Notes under the pieces: model-generated
What the model was told of the DNA's origin: nothing
The model's input: the letters and a program-made list of their open reading frames with translations, nothing else
The model's database searches: none
Assembly: GCA_012719125.1 (NCBI GenBank)
Contig: JAAYAY010000328.1
Coordinates: 146,356-210,355, forward strand
Direction: 5' to 3'
Source of the DNA: Planctomycetaceae bacterium
Lineage (GTDB): Bacteria; Planctomycetota; Planctomycetia; Pirellulales; Thermoguttaceae
Length of the DNA stretch: 64,000 bases
Shown here: positions 8,441 to 16,354 of the stretch, in pieces
Layout of the letters: each line of letters starts with the position of its first letter
Position numbering within the stretch: the stretch's first letter is position 1
Position numbers and translations under genes: made by a program

Positions 8441-8626
8441 TCACGTCGGGGCTGCCGTTCTGGCGATCGCCAAGACGGCTTGCCGGGCATCCTCGGAGAG
8501 GGCTGGCCAAGCCGCAATCACCTCGGCAAGCTCAGCGTCGATTGCGCCGCCCCGTGCACCAACTGCACCGGATTCTGCACCGCCTTGCTTGGAAAGTGCC
8601 GTAATTCCCGAAGAAAACGAAGGTCG
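8441..8626 (-). pseudogene. int: Detached native C-terminus of the integrase
   Basis: Reading the minus strand from attR into the element, in the phase the integrase would have in the circular form, gives 61 residues and then TGA at 8441-8443. The stretch starts RPSFSSGITALSKQGG and ends AWPALSEDARQAVLAIAR plus TAAPT. The phase was checked codon by codon: base 8626 supplies the first base of the Arg codon that follows GTGLE. The ending resembles the tail of other integrases, including the relic at 11222-11400 (LSDAEQQAVLAIVRR). It has no start codon here and is untranslated while the element is integrated, unless from a fortuitous start. Confidence 0.85.
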
Positions 8627-8648
8627 TTCGAGTCCCGTGCCCTCCGCT
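8626..8648 (+). repeat. attR: 23-bp copy of the tRNA-Ser 3' end
   Basis: This is an exact copy of 2884-2906, lying at the right boundary of the element. It carries only the 3' part of the tRNA, with no acceptor 5' strand or anticodon arm upstream, so it is not a second tRNA gene. Which of the two copies descends from the original attB is the usual attL/attR ambiguity. The intact tRNA is at the left. Confidence 0.93.
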
Positions 8649-8680
8649 CCTAACTCTTGAGAGAATAAGGGCTTCGGTGT

Positions 8681-9060
8681 TCAGCATTCCGAGGCCCTAT
8701 CCTGTTTCTTGACCTCAAAATCGCCCGGTGTGGCGCAGGGGTCGGAATCAAAGGTTTTCCACAGTTCATCGGCCACGTCGTCGGCGTCCTGGTCCACGCA
8801 GTAACGGAGGGTCGTCTCGATCGATGCGTGTCGCATCAGGAGTTGCAGGGTTGGCGGTTTGACCTTGGGGGCCCAGCGGGTTCCGAATGCGCGGCGGAGA
8901 TCATGGGCGGACGCGTACTTGATCGCTTCGCGTTCTACAAGCTTCCGGCCAGGGGCGAGGATTCGCCGGCCCGTTTCGGGGTCGGTGATCTTGTCCCGTT
9001 CCCGCTTGGTGGTCCGGTCGACGGCTATAGCCTGAGCAGCTTGAGGGATACTCAGTCTGA
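8681..9060 (-). pseudogene. C-terminal relic of a second tyrosine recombinase
   Basis: The minus strand encodes about 125 residues ending at TGA 8681-8683. They include HDLRRAFGTRWAPKV, LMRHASIETTLRYCVD and DADDVADELW. These are the His-x-x-Arg, His and Tyr boxes of a phage-type integrase, from a different subfamily to the one at 2792-4177. The first catalytic Arg and the core-binding domain are missing. No start codon fits, and the 5' part runs into the 109-aa reading frame at 9052-9381. It directly abuts attR, pointing to an earlier insertion at the same tRNA. Confidence 0.8.
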
Positions 9061-9381
9061 ATCGCGGGCAGTTTGATATCGTTCGACAAGCAGCTTCACA
9101 ACCGTGCGGACACTTGCCGGCAGTGTTACGGCGTCGGGGCCGATTGCGTTCAGATGCAGCCGTAGTTGAGACAAATGAGACATAAACGGCACCCCTCCCG
9201 ACTCAGTCCCATCCCGTAACCCCACCGCTGCACCGTGGGTGTGTATAGCTTCCCAGAACAAGGAAACGAGTTTATGACGAAGTTCGGAATCCACGATTCT
9301 GTTTGCCCAAGCTTCAGCCGCATTCTGCTGAAAACGGTTTGCGCGTCGCGGGTCACTTCGCTGCTCTTCTAAGGTACTCAA
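9052..9381 (-). CDS. 109-aa hypothetical protein
   Basis: This frame begins at a TTG at 9381, inside the last codons of the upstream lipoprotein gene (29-nt overlap), and ends LVERYQTARDSD. It shows mixed helices and no recognisable motif. The overlap suggests coupling, but no clear Shine-Dalgarno sequence precedes the TTG and its 3' end overlaps an integrase relic. It may therefore be a real small gene or a chance frame. Confidence 0.4.
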   Translation of the reverse strand: MSTLEEQRSDPRRANRFQQNAAEAWANRIVDSELRHKLVSLFWEAIHTHGAAVGLRDGTESGGVPFMSHLSQLRLHLNAIGPDAVTLPASVRTVVKLLVERYQTARDSD

Positions 9382-10216
9382 GCAGCTTCGTTCTCAGCAA
9401 AGGAAACTGCCGCATATGTCGAATTGACTCTTCGCTTATTCGCTCTTCACTGAGTCGCTCAGCACACCGAAAATGCTCCATTTGCTCGACTAATGGCATT
9501 GCCGCAAAAGCGATTGTTTGATCGATGTCCAGGTCCAGCATATTGGCTCCTTGAAGTGCGTTATGCCATGCTTGTGATCTTGGCGCATTAGGATTGATAG
9601 GCTTCAGCCCATGAGGTGTCAGACGCGCTCTGCGAGCCTTCATGATTGCACTGTCACCCTCGTGACCAGAAGGCTCTGCTTCTCTTGTTGGTGTAACCAA
9701 AGCCTCTGCAAGTGCGTTCCTCAGTTCATCGAGTAGGATCGGACGTCCTGGGCCGCTGTAGATAAAAGCGGTATCAGGTCTGTCCAGCAAGAGCACCGAT
9801 TTGGTCATTATTGCGCGGATCGAGTCCACTCTTTCCTGATCCTTACGGGAAAGAAGAATGTACTCATCCCTCTTACGGAGTTCCTCTTGTTCTCTTTGAG
9901 AAGCAATCTCCTCGACGAGTCTTCTTTGACGAGCCTCTTCTGCGAGCGCGAACCGTTGTTCGTCCACCTCGGCGGAATTTCCATTCGTGCCAGATGAACC
10001 GGCAGCTTCAAGCGTAGCTGTTGTTTCTGCGTGCGTCTCAACCGTCTTGTCGACATCGGTCATGTGGGGTGCCACTACATCTGCTCCGTTGTTTTGAATC
10101 GTCGGCCTGTCCTCGATGGCGACATTGCTGGGGCCAGTATCGTTTCCAGATGAACAGCCAAGGACAAACGCCGAGAGCAACCAGCCAGTCACGCAGAAGG
10201 CCGTATGGAGTCGCAT
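9353..10216 (-). CDS. Predicted lipoprotein, function unknown
   Basis: This 287-aa protein starts MRLHTAFCVTGWLLSAFVLGCSS, a lipoprotein signal with lipobox LGC (Cys21). A low-complexity Thr/Asn/Ala stretch and a charged coiled coil follow (about 85-130, EEARQRRLVEEIASQREQEELRKRDE). The C-terminal half is mixed alpha-helical and unassigned. GAGAGGA precedes the ATG. It would be anchored in an envelope membrane. It sits in accessory DNA between integrase relics and is likely cargo of an older element. No family was recognised. Confidence 0.75.
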   Translation of the reverse strand: MRLHTAFCVTGWLLSAFVLGCSSGNDTGPSNVAIEDRPTIQNNGADVVAPHMTDVDKTVETHAETTATLEAAGSSGTNGNSAEVDEQRFALAEEARQRRLVEEIASQREQEELRKRDEYILLSRKDQERVDSIRAIMTKSVLLLDRPDTAFIYSGPGRPILLDELRNALAEALVTPTREAEPSGHEGDSAIMKARRARLTPHGLKPINPNAPRSQAWHNALQGANMLDLDIDQTIAFAAMPLVEQMEHFRCAERLSEERISEESIRHMRQFPLLRTKLLEYLRRAAK

Positions 10217-10349
10217 TGTATTCCTCTCACCAAAGAAAGATGAGACAACTTCCCCAATGTTAGTTTCCTCTCTGAGGGTTGTCGGTTGGTGGAAGTCTAA
10301 TCCTCGCCCTCGCTTGCAGTCGGAGGCCGACTACCGACGCAGCTCGCTT

Positions 10350-11018
10350 CTACCGCAAATCCTTGTCCGCCGCAGAAACTCTGCCGCAGACCGGGCACCA
10401 ATGCCATTGCTTGCCGAGTTCCGTTCGGATCTGCGTGGGGACCCGGCATTTTGTGCAGAGCGGCTGGTGCCCGTTTGTCGTGAACGGTGGAAGGCTTGGT
10501 GGCGTCTGACTTGACGGGGACGGTGGGTCGATTACGCTCTTCGGTTCCGACTGCTGTTCGGGTCGCTGTTTGGGAGTCTCAGATGTCCTGGAGTGGCGGT
10601 GCGTCACTTCCTGGAACCAGGGCCACAGTGGCTTAACCAGGAGTGAATCCGGATCCAGCTCGCGGGTCTCCTTTATGAAGCTGTACGTTGCCCACCCGAC
10701 AACACCGAAGAACCCAGTCAGGCAAAGTAGGAACGTGTCGGGCGCGTCGGGCGATTGAATTGACAGGGCACCGAGGGACGCGACGAGTAGAATACCTGCG
10801 AAAATGAAACCATACATACTCGGAGAAGCCCCTGGGAGAAGATCATCTTCCCCCAACTCGGATCTGCAACTCGGGCAGATTGTCGCACCTCGCCGGACTT
10901 TCCTTCTGCACTTACGACAGGATGGCCGACATGTCCACACAATCACGTAGATGAATGCGAACACAAGCAGAAAGACAATCATCAACTCGACAAGCATGAC
11001 CATCATCTCGACAAGCAT
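10350..11018 (-). CDS. Membrane protein with two zinc ribbons
   Basis: This 222-aa protein has an N-terminal transmembrane helix (about 8-28), then a zinc ribbon CRKCRRKVRRGATICPSC (about 35-52), two more membrane helices (about 68-105), a Pro/Ser-rich linker, and a second C-terminal zinc ribbon CTKC...CPVCGR (about 190-212). GAGGATCACGTC precedes the ATG at 11018. The plan resembles the smaller zinc-ribbon membrane protein of the integrated element. It is probably cytoplasm-facing with a regulatory or scaffolding role, but this is unproven. Confidence 0.75.
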   Translation of the reverse strand: MLVEMMVMLVELMIVFLLVFAFIYVIVWTCRPSCRKCRRKVRRGATICPSCRSELGEDDLLPGASPSMYGFIFAGILLVASLGALSIQSPDAPDTFLLCLTGFFGVVGWATYSFIKETRELDPDSLLVKPLWPWFQEVTHRHSRTSETPKQRPEQQSEPKSVIDPPSPSSQTPPSLPPFTTNGHQPLCTKCRVPTQIRTELGKQWHWCPVCGRVSAADKDLR

Positions 11019-11221
11019 GACGTGATCCTCCGTACGGGGAGTTTAACAGCCCGTACCGCCTGGTTCAACGGGTCACGTGTGCTCCAATGACAAGACAACA
11101 AAGCAGGCATATGCTTACCCCCCCTGTATTGCCATTCGGCTCGGGCCGGCAAACCACAAGTCACTTGGCTCTTGTCGGTTATGGCGAATGACACGTGGTT
11201 TCCGTGGGGTGCAGTGAGTAA

Positions 11222-11400
11222 GAACCGTATGAGAGGTAGTTTCTTGGACAATCGCCGGACGATCGCAAGCACGGCTTGCTGCTCAGCGTCGGACAGCCCC
11301 AGCCACTCGGCCACCATGTGCACCGGATGAACCGCTGCAAGCTCCGTCTCCCTGGAAGCTCTCAGGTTGTGGAAGAACCGACGGTCTCGTAACCTCCGAC
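11222..11400 (-). pseudogene. Relic of an integrase related to the 2792-4177 integrase
   Basis: The minus strand reads FFHNLRASRETELAAVHPVH and MVAEWLG, then jumps straight to LSDAEQQAVLAIVRR. The first block matches the catalytic H-x-x-R region of the intact integrase; over about 70 bases the DNA differs at only a few positions (compare 3136-3200). The second block matches the detached C-terminus at 8441-8626. The active-site Tyr region between them is deleted, and everything before the H-x-x-R box is lost. It is a scar of a related element. Confidence 0.8.
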
Positions 11401-11567
11401 AATATCTCTTCCGGAGTCCCCGGAAACCCAATCTGCCTCGTCCGGTCCCGGGCGGGGCCGGGTGCTTGCGTGTCCAAGCCCAAGGATCTAACATAAACCC
11501 CCTACGAAGTGGGAAGCTCGGTGGGTGTTTACGGGGTGTTTTGCCGGGCATCCGCCCAACAACTGGG

Positions 11568-12560
11568 ATGTTATTCGATCAACCAACTTGGAAGGCAGCG
11601 GGCGTGCCGTTTCACAACACGAGCAAGCTCACGTTCGCTCGGCTGAAGGACGATCCGGGCAAGATCGCCCGAAACCTGGCCGGCTACATCAAGAGCTTCT
11701 CGGCCAATGTTCGCAGCATCTTCGAGCGGTTTGGGTTCGAGGAGCACATCGCCAAGCTCGACGAGCACAACCGGCTGTTTTTGGTGGTGCAGAAGTTCTG
11801 CGACATCGACCTCCACCCCGACGCGGTGCCCAATATCGAAATGGGCTACATCTTCGAGGAACTGATCCGGAGGTTCAACGAGGCGGCCAACGAGACGGCG
11901 GGCGAGCACTCGAAGATCTTCGACACCGAGGACTTCGGGTTCCAGAAGATCACCGTGGAGCGGCGCCTGCGGTTGAACTTCCAGGCGTCGGCCGAGCGGA
12001 TCGAGCGGCTGCGGGAGGCCAAGCTGTTCCAGAACCTGGCCACGTCGAAAAAGAAGAAGGGCAGCAAGGCGGCCGAGGAGAAGATCAAGGCCGGCCGTGA
12101 GCTTCAGAAAGCGATTCTCCGGGCGCTCGGCAAGCTGGACGGGTCGAAGGTCTACCTGAACCGGGATGCGTTCCTGGAGGATTTGGAGGCGGCCCTGAAG
12201 GCGGCGAAGGTGAAGATCGGAGCACCGGTGAAGAAGGCGATCGTGGGGGCACTCTCCGAACGGGACGAGACGGCCGACGTGTGCACCGACAAGGACGGCA
12301 ACCCCGAGCCGGACGCCGATCTGCGGGGCTATGAAAACGTGCCGCTCAAGGAGGACATCCACGCCTATTTCGAGCGGGAGGTTCGGCCCCACGTGCCCGA
12401 CGCCTGGATCGACCAGGGCAAGACGAAGGTGGGCTACGAGATCCCGCTGAACCGCCACTTCTACAAATACCAGCCCCCGCGGCCGCTGGAGGAGATCGAG
12501 GCCGACATTGCGGGGTTGGAGAAGGACATTGTGAAGATGCTGCGGGAGGTGGTGGAATGA
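11568..12560 (+). pseudogene. hsdM: Core-deleted type I methyltransferase subunit
   Basis: From the ATG at 11568 the protein matches the N-terminal region of type I HsdM proteins (VPFHNTSKLTFARLKDDPG, then DIDLHPDAVPNIEMGYIFEE, then LIRRFNEAANETAGEH). At 11909/11910 it passes straight into the C-terminal region (SKIFDTEDFGFQKITVERR, then GYENVPLKEDIHAYFEREVR, then VGYEIPLNRHFYKYQPPRP). Normally several hundred residues lie between these blocks. They hold the SAM-binding motif and the NPPF catalytic motif, and both are absent. About 60-70 residues of the usual N-terminus are also missing. The frame is otherwise open for 330 codons. The product cannot methylate DNA, though it might still bind HsdS. 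Its stop overlaps the next start (ATGA). Confidence 0.88.
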
Positions 12561-13585
12561 GCACAGGTTTAGACAGATTCGTTTGTCTGTTAGAAGAGCT
12601 GGAAACGTCGCACAAATTGGTCAAAGCGGGTTTCGGGTCTCTTCAAGAGATTGACATGGGAAATGACTTCTATCACTTGCCGCATCAACTGATTGCAAGC
12701 GGTCTCGAAAGGTTGATGAAGTGCTATGTTTCCTTGGTATACGAAGATCAAAACGGATCGTATCCAAACATGGCGTATATGCAGGGCCTTGGGCATGATC
12801 TCGACAAGATTCTTCAGAAGATTTGTAGTGGCTTCTACGGAGGAAAGACCCGCCCGATTGTCCAGCGAGAGTTCGCCTTCATAACCACTGACCCCGTTCT
12901 GAAGAGGTGTCTCGAAATCCTGTCTTTGTTTGGCAAGTTCGGGCGTTACTACAACCTTGACATTGTTGCGGGAAGTCCTCACAGTCCTATTGACCCTAAG
13001 AGTGAGTGGGAAACGCTTGAGTCGAGCATCGAGGACATCACGCCCTATCTGGGCAGTCTTGAGTCGCTCCATCGGGATTACTATCCCCGCGTTCATTCCA
13101 AGTTGATCGCTAAGATGGAGCGCCTTGTCAGGGCAATTGCCATGCAATTCACGATTGGTGATCATACGGACAAGAACGGGAATCTTCGCCAGACTTCAGT
13201 CGTGTATACTGATTTCCGAAACCTTCGCGATGAAGAACTTGGAGCGACTGATTATCGCCGTTCAGTGCAAATTCTCCGACAGCAGAAGAAGAACTGGGAG
13301 AAGCGGTCCGACCGACAGATCATTGCCGGTTCATGGCCAACAAAGGCAATAACGGAGGATGAATACGCGGGGGAGTGGCCGTTTCGCGTGGATCGCATCA
13401 TTCTTGAACTCCGAGAAGGCATCTTTTGTATCGTCAACATTGAGGGCTATGCCTTTGCTTTGAATGGTGCAGCAGCTAGTCGTCTCCAAATCCCTGATCC
13501 GCACGATGCCGGGCTTGCAGTTCTTGGAAGATCGGTCGGGCCGTTCATTGATATGGCATTGGCACTTCGAGAGGTGCAGCAATGA
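12557..13585 (+). CDS. 342-aa unknown protein inside the type I RM operon
   Basis: The ATG overlaps the hsdM stop, and its own stop overlaps the hsdS start (CAATGAGC), so it is translated as part of the operon. The N-terminal helices (FYHLPHQLIASGLERLMKCY, then GLGHDLDKILQKI) faintly resemble HEPN-type folds, where a GHDL segment follows a long helix. No R-x4-6-H nuclease motif is obvious, so this is weak. The C-terminal part (residues 230-340) is beta-rich and unassigned. Its codon use looks less GC-biased than the hsd genes. It may be a defence partner of the restriction system. Confidence 0.75.
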   Translation: MSTGLDRFVCLLEELETSHKLVKAGFGSLQEIDMGNDFYHLPHQLIASGLERLMKCYVSLVYEDQNGSYPNMAYMQGLGHDLDKILQKICSGFYGGKTRPIVQREFAFITTDPVLKRCLEILSLFGKFGRYYNLDIVAGSPHSPIDPKSEWETLESSIEDITPYLGSLESLHRDYYPRVHSKLIAKMERLVRAIAMQFTIGDHTDKNGNLRQTSVVYTDFRNLRDEELGATDYRRSVQILRQQKKNWEKRSDRQIIAGSWPTKAITEDEYAGEWPFRVDRIILELREGIFCIVNIEGYAFALNGAAASRLQIPDPHDAGLAVLGRSVGPFIDMALALREVQQ

Positions 13586-14898
13586 GCACCGATTTGCCAA
13601 CAGAATCTGACCTATCTTCCGAACGGCAGAGCACACAACGCCAAGCATACCCGGACTACTCTGCAAGCCACATCGCCTGGATCAATCGCAGCCCAAGACA
13701 CTGGGAGAGTCGGAAGCTCAAGTACCTCTGTCGGATGAGATCGGGAGAGAACATCACATACCAGTCAATCGACGACACAGGTGATTATCCAGTCTACGGT
13801 GGTAATGGCCTTCGAGGGTTCACAGACGCTTTTACTCACGATGGCGACTTGATTCTCCTCGGCAGGCAAGGTGCATGGTGTGGCAACATCCATCTTGCCA
13901 GCGGTAAGTTCTGGGCATCTGAACACGCTGTTGTCGTTACCCCGAGGCCCAATGTCTGCGTTCGCTGGCTCGGTGAGGTTCTCCGGACAATGAACCTTCG
14001 ACAGTATTCGCAGACTGCGGCCCAGCCGGGTCTTTCGGTCGAGTTTGTCGAGAACCTCTCGATCCCCCTTCCTCCCCTCCCCGAGCAGCAGGCCATCGCG
14101 GCGTTCCTGGATCGGGAGACGGCGAAGATCGACGCCCTGGTGGAGAAGAAGCGGCGGCTGATCGGACTCTTGAAGGAGAAACGGGCCGCCCTGATCAGCC
14201 ACGCCGTCACCAAGGGCCTCAACCCCGACGTGCCGATGAAGGACTCGGGGATCGAGTGGCTGGGGGAGGTGCCGAGGGGTTGGAAATTGCCGCCTCTTTA
14301 TGCTCGGTACAGAGTGGAACTTGGAAAGATGCTCGACGCCAAGCGGATTACGGGGAACTACCTCCTTCCATACTTGCGAAACATCGATGTTCAATGGGAT
14401 CACGTGAACGTTAGTGACCTCCCGGAGATGGACATTGAGCCCGATGAATACGAACGCTTCACGCTTCGCCACGGTGACCTGCTGGTCTGCGAAGGCGGTG
14501 AAGTCGGAAGGACGGCGATCTGGCGATCCGAGCTTGCCACGTGCGCTTTTCAGAAGGCGATACATCGCCTGCGTCCGGTCGGCAGAATCTCCTCGGACGT
14601 CCCACGATATCTGTACTACGTAATGCGATGCGCTACCGAGACCGGGATTTTCGTTGCCGCAGGAAATCCAAACACCATTCCGCATTTGACAGCAGAGAAA
14701 TTGCGTCTGTACCGATTTCCGTTTCCTCCGGGTGATGAACAGCAGGCAATTGTTGAGTATCTCGATAAGGAAGGTCAGAAGTCTGGACTGCTTATTTCGC
14801 GGGTCAAAACTGCTATCGACCGCCTTCTCGAATACCGCACCGCCCTGATCTCGGCGGCCGTGACGGGGAAGATTGATGTGAGGGGGGAGATACAGTAA
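13582..14898 (+). CDS. hsdS: Type I restriction specificity subunit
   Basis: This 438-aa protein has two target recognition domains. The first (about 25-175) includes WESRKLKYLCRMRSGENITY and LSIPLPPLPEQQAIAAFLD. The conserved helix DRETAKIDALVEKKRRLIGLLKEKRAALI follows (about 178-207). A second half-repeat starts DSGIEWLGEVPRGW and ends DEQQAIVEYLD...LLEYRTALISAAVTGKID. Each TRD reads half of a bipartite DNA site, and the helices set the spacing. It appears complete and undamaged, unlike hsdM and hsdR. Confidence 0.93.
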   Translation: MSTDLPTESDLSSERQSTQRQAYPDYSASHIAWINRSPRHWESRKLKYLCRMRSGENITYQSIDDTGDYPVYGGNGLRGFTDAFTHDGDLILLGRQGAWCGNIHLASGKFWASEHAVVVTPRPNVCVRWLGEVLRTMNLRQYSQTAAQPGLSVEFVENLSIPLPPLPEQQAIAAFLDRETAKIDALVEKKRRLIGLLKEKRAALISHAVTKGLNPDVPMKDSGIEWLGEVPRGWKLPPLYARYRVELGKMLDAKRITGNYLLPYLRNIDVQWDHVNVSDLPEMDIEPDEYERFTLRHGDLLVCEGGEVGRTAIWRSELATCAFQKAIHRLRPVGRISSDVPRYLYYVMRCATETGIFVAAGNPNTIPHLTAEKLRLYRFPFPPGDEQQAIVEYLDKEGQKSGLLISRVKTAIDRLLEYRTALISAAVTGKIDVRGEIQ

Positions 14899-14950
14899 TG
14901 ACTCTTCGCGCGTAATATCTCGCGCCTGTGCAGGCTAGGGGAACTTTCTC

Positions 14951-16333
14951 ATGGAGAATAGAGACATGAAGCGACTACTCTTCCTTGGTCTTCTTGGAGG
15001 ACTACTGGGAGTGGTTCTGGGAGGGGTTGTCGTACTTGCTAAGACTACGAGTCTTTTTGGGAGTTCTGGGAATCAGCCGGCTCCGAACTTTGGACCGGTT
15101 GCCTATGAACCGGCTTCTGTACTTCTTGAACCTGTCGCCGAAGTACGCATATTGCCAGATGGACGCACATATCAGGTCTACAAACTTATCCCAGAGATAC
15201 GTGACCCCGAGGAGGCTTCCGCCAGACCTTGGAAGGGGTTGGTGATGGCCTTGGCTCGCCAGGGAAACCTGGACCAAGCAATCGACACTTTCGCGGCAAT
15301 TCCAAGCGATGCCGAAAGGGCAGACACGCTCCTTGGTGTACTACCCCTATTGAACTTGTTCGTTACTGTCGAACAAGGTGCAAAGTGGTCAGAGCAGCCG
15401 CCACCTGTGCCAACCGATGGTGAGATGCGTGAATTGATTCGGACTTATCTCGACGGATTTGATGATGGCGACGCGCAAATGTTGACACCACCGGCCGCGT
15501 TCATACCAGCACCCAAGCCGGAGACTGCACCTCCAAACGCGACATCAGGTTCACGCTTCGAGCGCTCAATCGGCATTACTCGCCGGCCGGAGGTTGTCCT
15601 GGCACATGATAGGGACGCCGGTCTAGATGAGATTCTGGTGAGCCAGCTTCCGGAAGGGTTCGCGAATGGCCCAAAGGCAAATACCGAAATTGAGACAAAT
15701 CGCGAAACCGTAAACGGTCAGGTCAAGGACCTCCCACACCACCTGGATAATAGGATTCTTGACGGTGGTGCATTTGGAAATGTAAGCGGATTCGCGAGTG
15801 ACGTTCGTCTCTTCTCGGATGATATAGATCCAGGACGTAGTGAGACCAAGAACGGACTCGGGGATGATGTCCACGCTTCAAGCAATACACACGATGAAAA
15901 TGGGAAGCATTTTGCAGTCGTAGTTGCTCAGCGATCTTCAGAGATTCTACAGCTCTTGGTCGATGAGGCAAGGCGAATTGACGAGCCCGTTGCGAAATCG
16001 CATGCAATGGCAGGCATAGCGAGTTTTCAGCAAGCTTCTGAAGAAAAGTGGGCACGCCTTGGCCGTGACGCAACATTAGCCACAGCGAGAGACGCTGGTA
16101 TTGCCGCTCAGAAGCATAGGTGGGTGTGGTTGTGGCCGATTGTTCTCGCGATTGTCGGCTTCCTCGTCACTTCTCTCCTTGCACCACTTCTTGAGGCGTC
16201 TGGTAAGATCGTCGCGGAACAGTTCGCGTCCGTAATCCACAGCAAAGAACTTGCGATGGCGCTGAGGGGAAATGAGGAAAAGCTGCCACGACCGGCGGTT
16301 GAACGATCATCATCGACTAAACAGACCACTTGA
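14951..16333 (+). CDS. 460-aa unknown two-anchor membrane protein in the RM operon
   Basis: AGGGGAAC precedes the ATG at 14951. An N-terminal membrane helix (about 8-30, LLFLGLLGGLLGVVLGGVVVLA) and a C-terminal one (about 393-415, WVWLWPIVLAIVGFLVTSLLAPLL) flank a long, mostly polar domain with no recognised motif. A region near residues 85-115 (ALARQGNLDQAIDTFAAI) resembles a TPR-like helix pair. It lies between hsdS and hsdR, so it was carried into or evolved within the restriction locus. Membrane-tethered defence effectors occur in such places, but nothing here proves that role. Confidence 0.75.
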   Translation: MENRDMKRLLFLGLLGGLLGVVLGGVVVLAKTTSLFGSSGNQPAPNFGPVAYEPASVLLEPVAEVRILPDGRTYQVYKLIPEIRDPEEASARPWKGLVMALARQGNLDQAIDTFAAIPSDAERADTLLGVLPLLNLFVTVEQGAKWSEQPPPVPTDGEMRELIRTYLDGFDDGDAQMLTPPAAFIPAPKPETAPPNATSGSRFERSIGITRRPEVVLAHDRDAGLDEILVSQLPEGFANGPKANTEIETNRETVNGQVKDLPHHLDNRILDGGAFGNVSGFASDVRLFSDDIDPGRSETKNGLGDDVHASSNTHDENGKHFAVVVAQRSSEILQLLVDEARRIDEPVAKSHAMAGIASFQQASEEKWARLGRDATLATARDAGIAAQKHRWVWLWPIVLAIVGFLVTSLLAPLLEASGKIVAEQFASVIHSKELAMALRGNEEKLPRPAVERSSSTKQTT

Positions 16334-16354
16334 ACAGATTCTAATGGGACACAT

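Larger units (their letters stand above)
2884..8648. mobile_element. 5.7-kb tRNA-Ser-integrated element
   Basis: The element lies between 23-bp direct repeats (attL 2884-2906, attR 8626-8648). All its genes are on the minus strand, reading toward the tRNA: zinc-ribbon membrane protein, 263-aa unknown, small unknown, AlpA-like HTH, DUF3987 NTPase, 72-aa unknown, Cro/CI-like HTH, and tyrosine integrase. No capsid, portal, terminase, relaxase or transposase gene is seen. It therefore resembles a small self-excising element or phage satellite that would rely on a helper for transfer. The HTH plus DUF3987 module is the kind used for replication control and initiation in such elements, but that role is inferred. 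Confidence 0.9.

Noticed and set aside
8626..8648. Second tRNA-Ser gene
   Set aside because: Only the T loop and 3' acceptor strand are present; it is the attR copy.
8681..9060. Active second integrase
   Set aside because: It lacks the first catalytic arginine, the core-binding domain and any start codon.
9808..10056. Small frames inside the lipoprotein gene
   Set aside because: They are other-frame shadows without ribosome sites.
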